Source of the DNA: JACVRN01 sp036389255
GTDB taxonomy: Bacteria; Acidobacteriota; Blastocatellia; Pyrinomonadales; Pyrinomonadaceae
Assembly (NCBI GenBank): GCA_036389255.1
Contig: DASVQI010000024.1
Coordinates: 558,001-622,000 of the forward strand
Direction of reading: 5' to 3'
DNA length: 64,000 nucleotides
The notes beneath the pieces were generated by a model that saw only the letters and a program-made list of their open reading frames with translations, did no database searches and had not been told where the DNA came from. The position numbers were made by a program, and so were the translations under genes. Below, in pieces: positions 51,241-61,056 of this stretch; positions within the stretch are counted from its first letter, which is position 1, and the number at the start of each line of letters is the position of its first letter.

Positions 51241-52448
51241 CTATTTGCCTCAGCCGCCACGGGAAGGAACTGTCTCTTCTTCATGACGGGAGCGCCGTCC
51301 GGCGTCTGCGCCTGCTGCTGGCGGGTGTTTGCGTCCTCTGCCGCAGGTTTGTAGATGTAGCTGTCACGAGAGCGCACGGAAAGCTCCGGCCGGTCAACGC
51401 GGACTCTGAGGCGTCGTCGCTCGCCCGGCTGGGCCGCCTGCTTGGGGTAGTAGCCGAGCGTGTACTGGCGTCGAAGCTCTTCCGCTATGTAACTGAAGGC
51501 GGCTCGCAGGAGGCTCAGGTCTTTGCTGGCTTCGTAGAGCCGCCCGCCCGTAAGCCGCGCCAGCTCGCGCAGGTATTGCTCGCCTCTGTCATAATCTGCG
51601 CGGCTCGAGCCGTTGCTGCCGCCGCTATTTCCACCGCCGCCGATGGTAATCGGTATCTTGCCCAGAATCCCGGGAAGGCGCGAGCGCGTCTGTGTAGGCG
51701 GGGAAGATGCGTCGTTGTCATCAGACCCGTCATACGTGTCGTAAAGAATCGGATAGATGAGCGCGTCCAGTTCTTCCGCTATACGCAAGGTGCCTTCGTA
51801 AGTGGCATCCTTGCTGCGGGCGTCCACGCCGTCCGTAAAGAGCACGACGGCTTTGCGTCCCTGTATGCTATTGAGGTGGTTCTGTATCAGCTTATCCATA
51901 GCATCGTAGAGGCGAGTGCTGAGTCCCCTGCCCGTGCCTTGTATGGCCTTGCGTATCTTCTCGCGGTCTGTAGTCGCCTCGCACTTTATGGTCAAACCTC
52001 TGGCGAATGAGACGACCATCACCCTGTCTTCCGGCCGCAATTGCTCTACGAAGGCCAGAGCGGCCTCCTTTATCCGGCCAAGCTTAGACCAGGTGGAAGC
52101 GCTCGTGTCGAGCATGAGGACAACCGTGAAGGGCTTTTCGGTCGCGGCGAAGTAGGCTATCTGCTGCTCCACTCCCTCTTCGTAGATGTGGAAATCATCC
52201 TTTTGAAGGTCTGGGATGTAGCGGCCCTGACGGTCTGTGATGCTGACGGGAACCGTAACCAGCGTCGTGTTGACGCGCACAACGTCGCCCTCTCCTACCT
52301 CTTCCGGCGTAGCCTGCGGCTGCGGTGCCTGCGCGTCCGGGGCAGGGGGTTTACTCGCGCGGCGGTCACGCACCTGTTGTCCCAAGGCTGCGGGCGCGGT
52401 AAACAGTAGCAGGCAGAAGAGCGCTGCCGCGGCAACGGTTCGATTCAT
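51231..52448 (-). CDS. VWA-domain protein of the acidobacterial type
   Basis: A 405-residue exported protein with a signal peptide (1-23, ending LGQQ). It carries VNTTLVTVPVSITDRQGRYIPDLQKDDFHIYEEG, followed by a von Willebrand A domain (about 100-330) with the MIDAS motif DTSAST and later FTDGVD. This architecture is known as the VWFA-related acidobacterial domain. A Gly/Ser-rich stretch (GGGGNSGGSNGSSR) interrupts the domain. The C-terminal tail is polar. Function unknown; metal-dependent binding to surface partners is inferred. Confidence 0.88.
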   Translation of the reverse strand: MNRTVAAAALFCLLLFTAPAALGQQVRDRRASKPPAPDAQAPQPQATPEEVGEGDVVRVNTTLVTVPVSITDRQGRYIPDLQKDDFHIYEEGVEQQIAYFAATEKPFTVVLMLDTSASTWSKLGRIKEAALAFVEQLRPEDRVMVVSFARGLTIKCEATTDREKIRKAIQGTGRGLSTRLYDAMDKLIQNHLNSIQGRKAVVLFTDGVDARSKDATYEGTLRIAEELDALIYPILYDTYDGSDDNDASSPPTQTRSRLPGILGKIPITIGGGGNSGGSNGSSRADYDRGEQYLRELARLTGGRLYEASKDLSLLRAAFSYIAEELRRQYTLGYYPKQAAQPGERRRLRVRVDRPELSVRSRDSYIYKPAAEDANTRQQQAQTPDGAPVMKKRQFLPVAAEANRRD

Positions 52449-52783
52449 AAGCCTTTTTGCCTCCTCAGCAAATACTTGTCATCAGGACTGAACGTGGGGT
52501 GAGATTCACTTTATAAGACGTTTAAAGCGGGCGAAGCGTTAATCGCTCAAAAAGAGAAATCCGGCGAAATCGTACCTCAAGGCTCATAGAAAATAAGGGT
52601 GCAAAAAAGCGAGCTATGATATATTACTGGCTGCTTGGGGATACCACACGCAAGAGGGCGCTCGCCCTATAATCCGAAAAGATGTAATGCCGGGCGCACT
52701 CATCTTTAACGGTTGAATAAACCGTAAAGCTTTTCAAAATCTTCTATCTCAGGAAAAGGCTTACAGGGTCAGACCGGAAAGCT
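52449..52783. other. Divergent intergenic region with hairpin over TATAAT
   Basis: The gap between the VWA gene and the aldehyde dehydrogenase. AGGGCG-CT-CGCCCT (52655-52668) overlaps a TATAAT (52668-52673) about 110 bases before the dehydrogenase, as an operator on a -10 box would, but no matching -35 is seen. No gene found. Confidence 0.4.
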
Positions 52784-54262
52784 ATGGCTATCTATCGCAA
52801 TTTCATCAACGGGGAATGGGCAGAGTCGTCTTCTTCCAAAACTGCTCAGAATATTAATCCGGCAAACACAGACGATTTGTTGGGAACTATCAAGCAGGCC
52901 ACGCGCGAAGAGGCGCGCAGCGCGGTCGAAGCCGCGCACGAAGCCTTTCGCGGGTGGCGCTCTACGCCCGCTCCGCAAAGAGGGCGCATCATTGCACGCG
53001 CCGCGCGACTGATGGAAGAACACAAAGAGGAGTTGGCGCAGCTTTTGACGCGAGAAGAGGGCAAGACCATCTCGGAATCTCGCGGCGAGCTTCAGCGCTC
53101 CATCAACGTCACGGAGTTCTGCGCTGGCGAATCGCGCCGCATGAACGGCGAGACGATTCAGTCGGAACTGCCGTCCAATTTCGCCTACACCATCAAGCAG
53201 CCTCTGGGCGTGGTGGCCGTCGTGACTCCGTGGAACTTCCCCGTGGCCATCCCCGTCTGGAAGATTGCGCCCGCGCTCGTGGCCGGAAACACAGTCGTCT
53301 TCAAGCCCGCGTCACTGACGCCCGCGACCGCCACTCGCGTCGTGGAGATTTTCGAAGAAGCAGGATTGCCTCGCGGCGTGCTCAATCTAATCATAGGCTC
53401 CGGCTCCGAAGCAGGCGACGAGATTATCAATCACCCTGCCGTCAGGGCCGTCTCCTTCACTGGCTCCAACCAGATAGGCATACGGCTGTACGAAGAGGTT
53501 TCGCGGCGCGGCGCTAAGGTTCAATGCGAGATGGGCGGCAAGAATCCGGTAGTTGTGCTGGAAGACGCCGACATGGATTTAGCGGTCGAGTCAACCGTGC
53601 AGGGCGGCTTCGGCTCTACAGGCCAGCGATGCACGGCCACCAGCCGCGCGATTGTCGTCAACGAAGTCGCAGACCGCTTTGTGGAGCGGCTGGTCGAGCG
53701 CGCCAACAGCCTCCGCATAGGCGCAGGCTCCGACCCGCAAACCGACATTGGCCCTAGCGTTGACGAGAATCAATTCAAGACCGTGCTGAGCTACATAGAT
53801 ATTGGCAAAGAGGACGGGGCGCAGCTACTGTGCGGCGGAGAGCGCGCGAGCGGGGACGGTCTTGATAAAGGCTACTTCGTCAAGCCTACCGTCTTCGACC
53901 ACGTGACGCACGACATGCGTATCGCGCGTGAAGAGATTTTCGGGCCAGTCCTTTCCGTCCTGCGCGTCAAAGATTTAGACGAAGCCTTGCAGGTGGCTAA
54001 CGACTCCGAATACGGGCTTTCTTCATCCATCTTCTCGTCGGACGCTTCGCGCATCTTCCGCTTTGTTGACGAAATCGAGACGGGCATGACGCATATCAAC
54101 TCGCCCACGACAGGCGGCGAGGCGCACATCCCCTTCGGCGGAATCAAGGCGACGGGCATAGGCGACCGCGAGCAGGGCTCAACGGCGCTGGATTTCTACA
54201 CAGACCTGAAGGTCGTTTACGTTGATTACACAGGCAGAAAGAGAGAGGGCAATCTTTACTAA
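52784..54262 (+). CDS. NAD(P)-dependent aldehyde dehydrogenase
   Basis: A 492-residue aldehyde dehydrogenase with catalytic C283 in GQRCTATS, general base E249 in CEMGGKNP, and cofactor motif PWNFPVAIP. It is closest to semialdehyde dehydrogenases (2,5-dioxovalerate or succinic/malonic semialdehyde type). The aminotransferase gene overlaps its stop by one base, so the pair probably turns a semialdehyde, such as malonate semialdehyde from beta-alanine, into an acid. The specific substrate is inferred from the neighbours. Confidence 0.87.
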   Translation: MAIYRNFINGEWAESSSSKTAQNINPANTDDLLGTIKQATREEARSAVEAAHEAFRGWRSTPAPQRGRIIARAARLMEEHKEELAQLLTREEGKTISESRGELQRSINVTEFCAGESRRMNGETIQSELPSNFAYTIKQPLGVVAVVTPWNFPVAIPVWKIAPALVAGNTVVFKPASLTPATATRVVEIFEEAGLPRGVLNLIIGSGSEAGDEIINHPAVRAVSFTGSNQIGIRLYEEVSRRGAKVQCEMGGKNPVVVLEDADMDLAVESTVQGGFGSTGQRCTATSRAIVVNEVADRFVERLVERANSLRIGAGSDPQTDIGPSVDENQFKTVLSYIDIGKEDGAQLLCGGERASGDGLDKGYFVKPTVFDHVTHDMRIAREEIFGPVLSVLRVKDLDEALQVANDSEYGLSSSIFSSDASRIFRFVDEIETGMTHINSPTTGGEAHIPFGGIKATGIGDREQGSTALDFYTDLKVVYVDYTGRKREGNLY

Positions 54263-55593
54263 TGAGCGGCACTGAACAGAAACAAGCTATTGCATCCCCT
54301 GCGGCCTCAAATCAATCCGAAACTATACGCAAGCACAAGGAGTTTCTCTTCCCTGCCGTTGCGACCTACTACGCGGAGCCTCTGGCGCTGGTGCGCGGCG
54401 AGGGCGAGTACGTTTGGGATGACGAGGGCAATCGTTATCTAGACTGCTTCGGCGGCGTGCTGACAGTCAGCGTGGGCCATGCTAATCCGAAGGTCAATGC
54501 TGCCATCATAGAGCAGGTCAAGACGCTCTCTCATACGTCCACGCTCTATTCAAACAAGCCGCAGTCCGACCTTGCCGAAAAGCTATATCAAATCACGCCG
54601 GGCCGCTTGAAGAAATCCTTCTTCACCAGTAGCGGCACTGAAGCCGACGACACGGCTATACACGCGGCGAAGCTGGCCACGGGCAGGCACGAGATAGTCG
54701 TCCTGCGTCACAGCTATTCGGGCCGCTCTGCTACCGCGCTCTCGGCAACTGGACACTCTACTTGGCGCGCACTCCCGGCTCAGATAGCCGGTATAGTCCA
54801 CGCGCGCGCGCCCTATTGTTATCGCTGTCCATTGAAGCTCTCTTATCCCGAATGCGGGCTGGCCTGCGCGGAAGACATCAAGGACGTGATTATGACTACG
54901 ACTACGGGCGAGATAGCCGCCTTCATGGCGGAGCCTATCCTCGGCGTTGGCGGCTTCATAGTCCCGCCGCCCGGCTACTTCGAGCGTGCCGTGGAGATTA
55001 CCAGAGAGCACGGCGGCCTCTTCATAGCCGACGAAGTGCAGACCGCTTGGGGACGCACGGGCGACAAGTGGTTTGGGATTGAGCACTGGGACGTCGAGCC
55101 GGACATCATCACCTCGGCCAAGGGATTGGGCAACGGCGTGCCTGTGGGAATGACCACGGCCACGCCCGAGGTAGCGGACAAGTATCCGGGGCTGACCTTC
55201 TCCACCTTCGGCGGTAATCCCGTTTCCATGGCAGCCGCGCTCGCCGTTATAAAAGTGATAGAAGAGGAAGATTTGAGGCGAAACGCTGCGGAGGTCGGAG
55301 CTTATCTGCGCGAGGGCTTGGACGGCTTGAAGGAGAGGCACAAGGTTATAGGCGACGTGCGCGGCCTCGGCCTAATGCAGGCGATTGAGCTGGTCAAAGA
55401 CCGTGAGACTAAAGAGCCTGACCCGCAATCCGTTCTGAGAGTTTTCGAAGAGACGCGACGGCGCGGCGTGCTCATAGGCAGGGGCGGCCTCTACGGCAAC
55501 GTGATACGCACGGGGATGATGCTCAACTCTACGAAAGAGCATGTGGACGAGCTGATAACCGCGCTCGACGCTGCTTTCACCGCTTTAAGCTGA
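54262..55593 (+). CDS. Class III PLP aminotransferase (beta-alanine/GABA-type)
   Basis: A 443-residue omega-aminotransferase. PLP lysine K287 lies in TSAKGLGNG, and FIADEVQTAWGR carries the cofactor Asp. The sequence resembles the AGXT2-like group acting on beta-alanine or 3-amino-isobutyrate. With the aldehyde dehydrogenase it fits the final steps of uracil and thymine breakdown; dihydropyrimidinase and beta-ureidopropionase lie further downstream. ATG overlaps the dehydrogenase stop. Confidence 0.88.
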   Translation: MSGTEQKQAIASPAASNQSETIRKHKEFLFPAVATYYAEPLALVRGEGEYVWDDEGNRYLDCFGGVLTVSVGHANPKVNAAIIEQVKTLSHTSTLYSNKPQSDLAEKLYQITPGRLKKSFFTSSGTEADDTAIHAAKLATGRHEIVVLRHSYSGRSATALSATGHSTWRALPAQIAGIVHARAPYCYRCPLKLSYPECGLACAEDIKDVIMTTTTGEIAAFMAEPILGVGGFIVPPPGYFERAVEITREHGGLFIADEVQTAWGRTGDKWFGIEHWDVEPDIITSAKGLGNGVPVGMTTATPEVADKYPGLTFSTFGGNPVSMAAALAVIKVIEEEDLRRNAAEVGAYLREGLDGLKERHKVIGDVRGLGLMQAIELVKDRETKEPDPQSVLRVFEETRRRGVLIGRGGLYGNVIRTGMMLNSTKEHVDELITALDAAFTALS

Positions 55594-55715
55594 TGACAGG
55601 TAATGGTGTTAATGAAACATAGGCTGCGGCGTTTACGTTAGAGCAGTAGCTTGACCCGGTATATCCAGCTACCCCCAACTTCTTCAAGACAAAAGTGAGT
55701 GAAAGGTTAAAAGAG

Positions 55716-57812
55716 ATGAAAGAAGTAGTATCAATCCATGCTTTTCGCGGCAAGAAGGGCAGCCCAATCAGCTTTGCCCTCCGGCTCGCAGCGCTGTTTT
55801 TCATAGGCTCGCTGGCGCTCGTGCTTGTCAGCGCCGTTCCGGCTCGCGCGCAGGGTACACTGCCGCCTCTAATTGACCGCCAGCTATTTTTCGGTGACCC
55901 GGAAATTTCGGGCGCTCAGATTTCACCCGATGGACAGTTCATATCCTTCATCAAGCCCTTTAAGGGCACGCGCAACATCTGGGTCAAGCGCTCCAACGCC
56001 CCCTTCGATTCCGCAAGGCCCATCACCAACGACACGAAGCGTCCCATCCCCGGCTACTTCTGGAGCTGGGACAGTCGCTACATACTGTTTACGCAGGATC
56101 AGGGCGGAAACGAGAACTTCAACGTCTACGCGGTCAACCCTGCGGAGCAGCCTGCTGCGGGCGAGGACGTGCCCAAGGCGCGCAACCTGACCGAGGCCAA
56201 GGATGTTCGCGCCATCATCTACGACGTGCCGCGAAACGAGCCGGACATTATATACGTAGGCTTGAACGACCGCGACCGGGCATGGCACGACCTCTATAGA
56301 GTAAAAATCTCCACGGGCGAGCGCACGCTGGTTCGTCAGAACACGGAGCGCATTTCCGGTTGGACTTTCGACAATAAGGGACAACTGAGGCTCGCCACGC
56401 GCGCCGCCGCCAACGGCGACACGGACATCATGCGCGTTGACGCGCAGGGCTTCACGAAGGTCTACACGTGCAACGTCTTCGAGAGTTGCGCTCCGCAGCG
56501 CTTCACCAAAGACAACCAGCAAGTCTACATGCTAACCAACAAGGGAGATGCCGCCGACCTAATCGGGCTGACGATTTTCGACCCGGCGACGGGCAAAGAG
56601 CAGGTCTTCGAGACAGACCCGCTCAAGCGCGTGGATTTCAGTGGCGCCAGATTCTCGGACGTAACGGACGAGCTTCTATACACCGTCTATGTTGACGAGA
56701 AGCGTCGAATCTACTGGAAGAACAAGGACTACGAGGCGGATTACAAGCTGCTTCAGAGCAAGCTGCCGGGACGCCAGATAAACTTCAATTCGAGCACGCG
56801 CGACGAGCGCGTCTACTTAATCTCCGCCACGGGCGACACGGAGCCGGGCGAGGTCTATCTCTTCGACCGCAACACCAAGAAGCTGACGCTGCAATACCAG
56901 TTGCGCGATAAGCTGCCGCGCGCGGCGCTCGCGGAGATGAAGCCCATCACCTACAAGTCTTCGGACGGGATGGAGATTCCTGCTTACCTGACTTTGCCGA
57001 GGGGCGTCGCGCCTAAGAATCTTCCTTTGATAGTAGTCCCGCACGGCGGCCCGTGGGCGCGCGACAACTGGGGCTATAACAGCATCGCGCAGTTTCTGGC
57101 CAATCGCGGCTACGCCGTGCTGATGCCGAACTTCCGTGGCTCAACAGGCTACGGCAAGCGCTTCATCAACGCGGGCAACAACGAGTGGGGACAGAAGATG
57201 CAGGACGACCTCACGTGGGGCGTCAAGCATCTCGTAGCGCAGGGCATAGCCGACGCCAAGCGCGTAGGCATCATGGGCGGCTCCTACGGCGGCTACGCTA
57301 CTTTGGCCGGTGTGACCACCACGCCGGACATGTACGCCGCAGCCGTCTCAATCGTAGGCCCGTCGAATCTGATTACGCTCTTGAACTCCATTCCGCCCTA
57401 CTGGGAGTCCATACGCATGCTCTTTAACAAGCGCATGGGCGACCCCAGCACGCCGGAAGGCCGAGCGCAGCTTGAGCGCCAGTCGCCCTTGAACAACGCG
57501 GCCAAGATAAAGACGCCGCTCCTTGTCATACAGGGCGCAAACGACCCGCGCGTGAAGAAGGCCGAGTCAGACCAGATTGTCGTGGCTCTCAGAGAGCGCG
57601 GCTTCCCCGTAGAATATCTGGTCGCGCCGGATGAAGGCCACGGCTTTGCGCGTCCCATCAACAACATGGCTATGTTCGCTACGGCCGAAAAATTCCTTGC
57701 CAAGTATCTTGGCGGGCGCTATCAGGAAGAGATGCCGGCTGAAGTGGCACAGCGTCTCAAGGAGATAACGGTTGACGTTAAGACCGTAGAGATGCCGAAA
57801 GCCCAGAAGTAA
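55716..57812 (+). CDS. S9 family prolyl oligopeptidase-like peptidase
   Basis: A 698-residue exported peptidase with a signal peptide (about 1-45, ending ARAQG). The beta-propeller (about 60-430) precedes the hydrolase domain with S523 in GGSYGGY, D610 in GANDPRV and H642 in DEGHGF, an acylaminoacyl-peptidase-like triad. It lacks the DPP-IV Glu pair. The ATG at 55716 is chosen; a GTG at 55695 is in frame. It interrupts the pyrimidine-breakdown genes and may be unrelated to them. Confidence 0.9.
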   Translation: MKEVVSIHAFRGKKGSPISFALRLAALFFIGSLALVLVSAVPARAQGTLPPLIDRQLFFGDPEISGAQISPDGQFISFIKPFKGTRNIWVKRSNAPFDSARPITNDTKRPIPGYFWSWDSRYILFTQDQGGNENFNVYAVNPAEQPAAGEDVPKARNLTEAKDVRAIIYDVPRNEPDIIYVGLNDRDRAWHDLYRVKISTGERTLVRQNTERISGWTFDNKGQLRLATRAAANGDTDIMRVDAQGFTKVYTCNVFESCAPQRFTKDNQQVYMLTNKGDAADLIGLTIFDPATGKEQVFETDPLKRVDFSGARFSDVTDELLYTVYVDEKRRIYWKNKDYEADYKLLQSKLPGRQINFNSSTRDERVYLISATGDTEPGEVYLFDRNTKKLTLQYQLRDKLPRAALAEMKPITYKSSDGMEIPAYLTLPRGVAPKNLPLIVVPHGGPWARDNWGYNSIAQFLANRGYAVLMPNFRGSTGYGKRFINAGNNEWGQKMQDDLTWGVKHLVAQGIADAKRVGIMGGSYGGYATLAGVTTTPDMYAAAVSIVGPSNLITLLNSIPPYWESIRMLFNKRMGDPSTPEGRAQLERQSPLNNAAKIKTPLLVIQGANDPRVKKAESDQIVVALRERGFPVEYLVAPDEGHGFARPINNMAMFATAEKFLAKYLGGRYQEEMPAEVAQRLKEITVDVKTVEMPKAQK

Positions 57813-57925
57813 TAGAAGGCAGTGGCAAACAATTAACGGCGAAGGGCTGATGATTATTGAAAACAATCGTCAGCCCCTCGTTTTCAACAACTTCAAATAC
57901 CTGTCCCTTGCAGGAGATTCAAGGC

Positions 57926-58297
57926 ATGAAACGTCTCTTCCCCGTTGCCGCGCTGGCGCTGGTTCTCATTTCCGCCGCCAGCCTTGCTTACTCTTCCGCG
58001 AAGACGAATGAAGATTTCATACAGGGCATGTGGCGCTTGACCGGAGAGAGCGGTGGCCACGCATGGTTTCTGGAATGGACTTTCCATCGCGGCAAGTTCG
58101 ACCTCAAGGGATACCCCCCGCTCTCGCAGGAGGGCAAATACAGAATCATCAAAGCGGAAGGCGACAAGCTCACGCTTGAGCTTTACGACCAGAAGGGCAA
58201 CTTCGGGACGGAGAGCAGTCAACTGCAAGTCATCCTTGACAAGAAGAAAGACACGCTGATGATAAAGGGACAGGGGCCATTCAAACGAGCGCAGTAA
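57926..58297 (+). CDS. Small secreted hypothetical protein
   Basis: A 123-residue protein from the ATG at 57926, with AGGAG at good distance; an ATG at 57857 is in frame but hides the signal. The signal peptide (1-23) ends AYSS. The mature part is about 100 residues of beta-rich sequence (GMWRLTGESGGHAWFLEWTF, KYRIIKAEGDKLTLELYDQ) resembling small lipocalin-like proteins. I recognise no family. It lies 50 bases before dihydropyrimidinase. Confidence 0.6.
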   Translation: MKRLFPVAALALVLISAASLAYSSAKTNEDFIQGMWRLTGESGGHAWFLEWTFHRGKFDLKGYPPLSQEGKYRIIKAEGDKLTLELYDQKGNFGTESSQLQVILDKKKDTLMIKGQGPFKRAQ

Positions 58298-58346
58298 TAA
58301 CGTGTCAGGCGCTCTCACGTGACAATTACAGCTAAGGCAAACTTCT

Positions 58347-59726
58347 ATGAAAACTCTCATTCGTAACGGTCGCATCGTGACGGCGGTTGATGATTACAGG
58401 GCGGACTTGCTGATTGATGGCGAGACGGTTTCTGTGATTGGCGCTAAGCTGGAGATGGAAGCGGACAAGGTGATTGATGCGGCGGGGAAGCTCGTCATTC
58501 CCGGCGGGATTGACCCGCACACGCACATGGAGCTTCCGTTCGGGGGGACTACTGCGGCGGACGATTTTTTGACTGGGACGCGCGCGGCGGCGCATGGCGG
58601 GACGACTACGATTATAGACTTTGCGGTGCAGTACAAGGGCGAGGCGCTGCTTCAGGCCGTGGACAACTGGCACAAGAAGGCTGAAGGAAAGACGGCGATT
58701 GACTACGGCTTTCACCTGATTACGACAGAGCTGGAAGACAACCAGATAGAAGAGATGCACACGGTGATGGACGAGGGCATCACGAGCTTTAAGCTCTTCA
58801 TGGCCTATCCGGGCGTGTTTCTGGTGGACGACGCGACAATCTTCCGGGCCATGACGGCGGCCGGAGAGCGCGGCGGCCTCATCTGCATGCACGCGGAGAA
58901 CGGCGTCGTCATCAACGAGATTATCAAGCGTGCTTTGGCACAGGGGCGCACCGCTCCTAAGTATCACGCGCTGACACGGCCGACGATTGCCGAAGCCGAA
59001 GGCGTGCATCGTGCGATTGCTATCGCGGAGATGGCAGAGTCGCCCGTCTACATAGTGCATCTTTCTTGCGCGGACGCTCTCAACAAAGTGCGAGAGGCGC
59101 GCGACCGTGGCATCCCGGCCTTTGCCGAGACATGCCCGCAGTATCTCTTCCTTTCGATTGACGATTACGGCGAAGGCTTCGAGGGAGCAAAGTATGTGAT
59201 GACGCCGCCGCTTCGTGAAAAGTGGAATCAGGCGGAGCTTTGGAAGGGCTTGAAGATGGATGACCTTCAGGTCATCTCCACAGACCACTGCCCCTTCTGC
59301 ATGAAGGAGCAGAAGGAATTGGGCCGCGATGATTTCTCAAAGATTCCTAACGGCGCTCCCGGCGTGGAGAACCGCGTGCCGCTCATTTACCACGGCGGAG
59401 TCGTGGAGAATCGCATCAGCCTTAATCGCTTCGTAGAATTAACCTCCACGGCTGCGGCCAAGATGTTCGGACTCTTCCCGAAGAAAGGCACCATAGCCGT
59501 CGGCTCCGACGCGGACATAGTCATCTTCGACCCGGACAAGGAGCAGACGCTCTCCGTAGAGACGCAGCACATGAACGTTGACTACAGCACTTATGAAGGC
59601 AAGCGCATTCGCGGCGTAGTCGAAACCGTCCTCTCTCGCGGGCGCGTAGTCATTGAGAACGGGGAGTACAAGGGCAAGCCCGGCGACGGGCAATTCCTGA
59701 AAAGAGGAACGTGCGTTGCGATTTAA
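58347..59726 (+). CDS. hydA: Dihydropyrimidinase
   Basis: A 459-residue amidohydrolase that opens dihydrouracil or hydantoins. Metal ligands H58 and H60 lie in DPHTHME and the carboxylated lysine K149 in SFKLFMAY; the TDHCPF segment holds the catalytic Asp. It is the second step of reductive pyrimidine breakdown. Length and motifs are normal for the family. The next gene may start eleven bases before its end. Confidence 0.94.
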   Translation: MKTLIRNGRIVTAVDDYRADLLIDGETVSVIGAKLEMEADKVIDAAGKLVIPGGIDPHTHMELPFGGTTAADDFLTGTRAAAHGGTTTIIDFAVQYKGEALLQAVDNWHKKAEGKTAIDYGFHLITTELEDNQIEEMHTVMDEGITSFKLFMAYPGVFLVDDATIFRAMTAAGERGGLICMHAENGVVINEIIKRALAQGRTAPKYHALTRPTIAEAEGVHRAIAIAEMAESPVYIVHLSCADALNKVREARDRGIPAFAETCPQYLFLSIDDYGEGFEGAKYVMTPPLREKWNQAELWKGLKMDDLQVISTDHCPFCMKEQKELGRDDFSKIPNGAPGVENRVPLIYHGGVVENRISLNRFVELTSTAAAKMFGLFPKKGTIAVGSDADIVIFDPDKEQTLSVETQHMNVDYSTYEGKRIRGVVETVLSRGRVVIENGEYKGKPGDGQFLKRGTCVAI

Positions 59727-61002
59727 GATGGAGCAGGACAGGCGTGGACAGAAGTGTGCGGGCCTGAGAGATTTCAGCTTGCGCGCGGGACTGGCGGCGT
59801 GCGTGCTGTTCTTCTCTGCCCTGGCTCTGTTTACGCCGCCTCAGAGCGCACAGCAGCCGCAGGCCGCGACCGCTCCCGCTCAATCCTCCAAGGTTTCGCG
59901 CTTTCCTATGGAGTTGAATGGCAATCATGTGCTTCTTCAGGGGCGAGTCAACGGCTCCGGCCCGCTCTGGTTCACGCTGGACACTGGCGCAGCCGCTTCC
60001 GTTATTAACATGAGACGGGCGCGCGAGATGGGTCTGCCGCTCACCGAAACGGGAAGGGCGCAGGGCGCAGGCGGCTCTGCCGAAACGGCTCGCCTGAGCG
60101 GAATCAATTTCGGTCTTGAAGGCGTAGAGATTAAGAACCTGAACGTGATGGCAATCGCGCTCGACTCGATTGAGGCGACCGCCGGGCGCAGCATGGATGT
60201 CATCATAGGCTCTGAGCTTTTCCACCGCTACGTGGTGGAAGTTGATTACGAGACTCGCTTCATCACACTCTACGACCCGAAGCAGTTCGTCTACAACGGC
60301 AACGGCGAGAGTCTCCCGCTCAAGTTTGACCAGAATCACCCGTACGTAACGGCCAAGATAGTTATTCCGGGGCTGGAGCCGATTGAAGATGACTTCGTCA
60401 TTGACGCGGGCTCCGGCTTCGGCCTTACCTTTAATCCGGCGTTCGTGCAGGAGCGCAAGCTGGTTGAGCATGTGCCTAATACGGTTCAGACGAAGGCGCG
60501 CGGCGTCGGCGGCGAGTTTCCGCTTACCATAGGCCGCATTGAAAGCCTGTCGCTCGGTCGCTTCAAGCTGGAGAGGCCGACGGCCGCTTTTCCGCAGACC
60601 GGCGGCTTCATCTCCAAGAAAGGCTCTGCGGGCAACATAGGCGGGCTTATCCTGCGGCGCTTCAAAGTCATCTTCGACTACTCGCACAAGCGAATGATTC
60701 TTGAGCCGAATAAATCTTTCAATGACCCCTTCGAGTTCGACAAGACGGGACTGGCACTCGTCACGGACGTTCCTCAATTCAAGACAATCAAAGTCATTCG
60801 CGTCATGGAGAACTCCCCGGCGGCCGAGGCCGGGCTCAAGGCGGAAGATGTCATTCTGGAGGTTGAAGGGCGGGCGGCATCCGAGTACACGCTGCACACC
60901 CTGCGCGAGATGTTTAAGAAAGAGGGGAAGACCTTCGCCCTGAAGGTCAGACGGGGCAGCGAGACTCTGGAAGTCAAGTTGACCACACGAAGACTAATCT
61001 AA
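59716..61002 (+). CDS. Secreted aspartyl protease (retropepsin-like) with PDZ domain
   Basis: A 428-residue protein. An N-terminal signal-type segment (about 20-45) is followed by a retropepsin-like domain (about 60-190) with LDTGAAASV (catalytic Asp), a related second half (about 200-320) with FVIDAGSGFGL, and a C-terminal PDZ domain (about 345-425; AEAGLKAEDVILEV). The start is a TTG at 59716 with AGAGGA seven bases upstream, or an ATG at 59728. Such proteins are common in Acidobacteriota. Role unknown; periplasmic proteolysis is likely. Confidence 0.82.
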   Translation: MRFKMEQDRRGQKCAGLRDFSLRAGLAACVLFFSALALFTPPQSAQQPQAATAPAQSSKVSRFPMELNGNHVLLQGRVNGSGPLWFTLDTGAAASVINMRRAREMGLPLTETGRAQGAGGSAETARLSGINFGLEGVEIKNLNVMAIALDSIEATAGRSMDVIIGSELFHRYVVEVDYETRFITLYDPKQFVYNGNGESLPLKFDQNHPYVTAKIVIPGLEPIEDDFVIDAGSGFGLTFNPAFVQERKLVEHVPNTVQTKARGVGGEFPLTIGRIESLSLGRFKLERPTAAFPQTGGFISKKGSAGNIGGLILRRFKVIFDYSHKRMILEPNKSFNDPFEFDKTGLALVTDVPQFKTIKVIRVMENSPAAEAGLKAEDVILEVEGRAASEYTLHTLREMFKKEGKTFALKVRRGSETLEVKLTTRRLI

Positions 61003-61056
61003 CGCCTGTAGGTAAAAATGGCGCGAGCGCCTGCGGTTTCAGGCTGAAGTACTTAG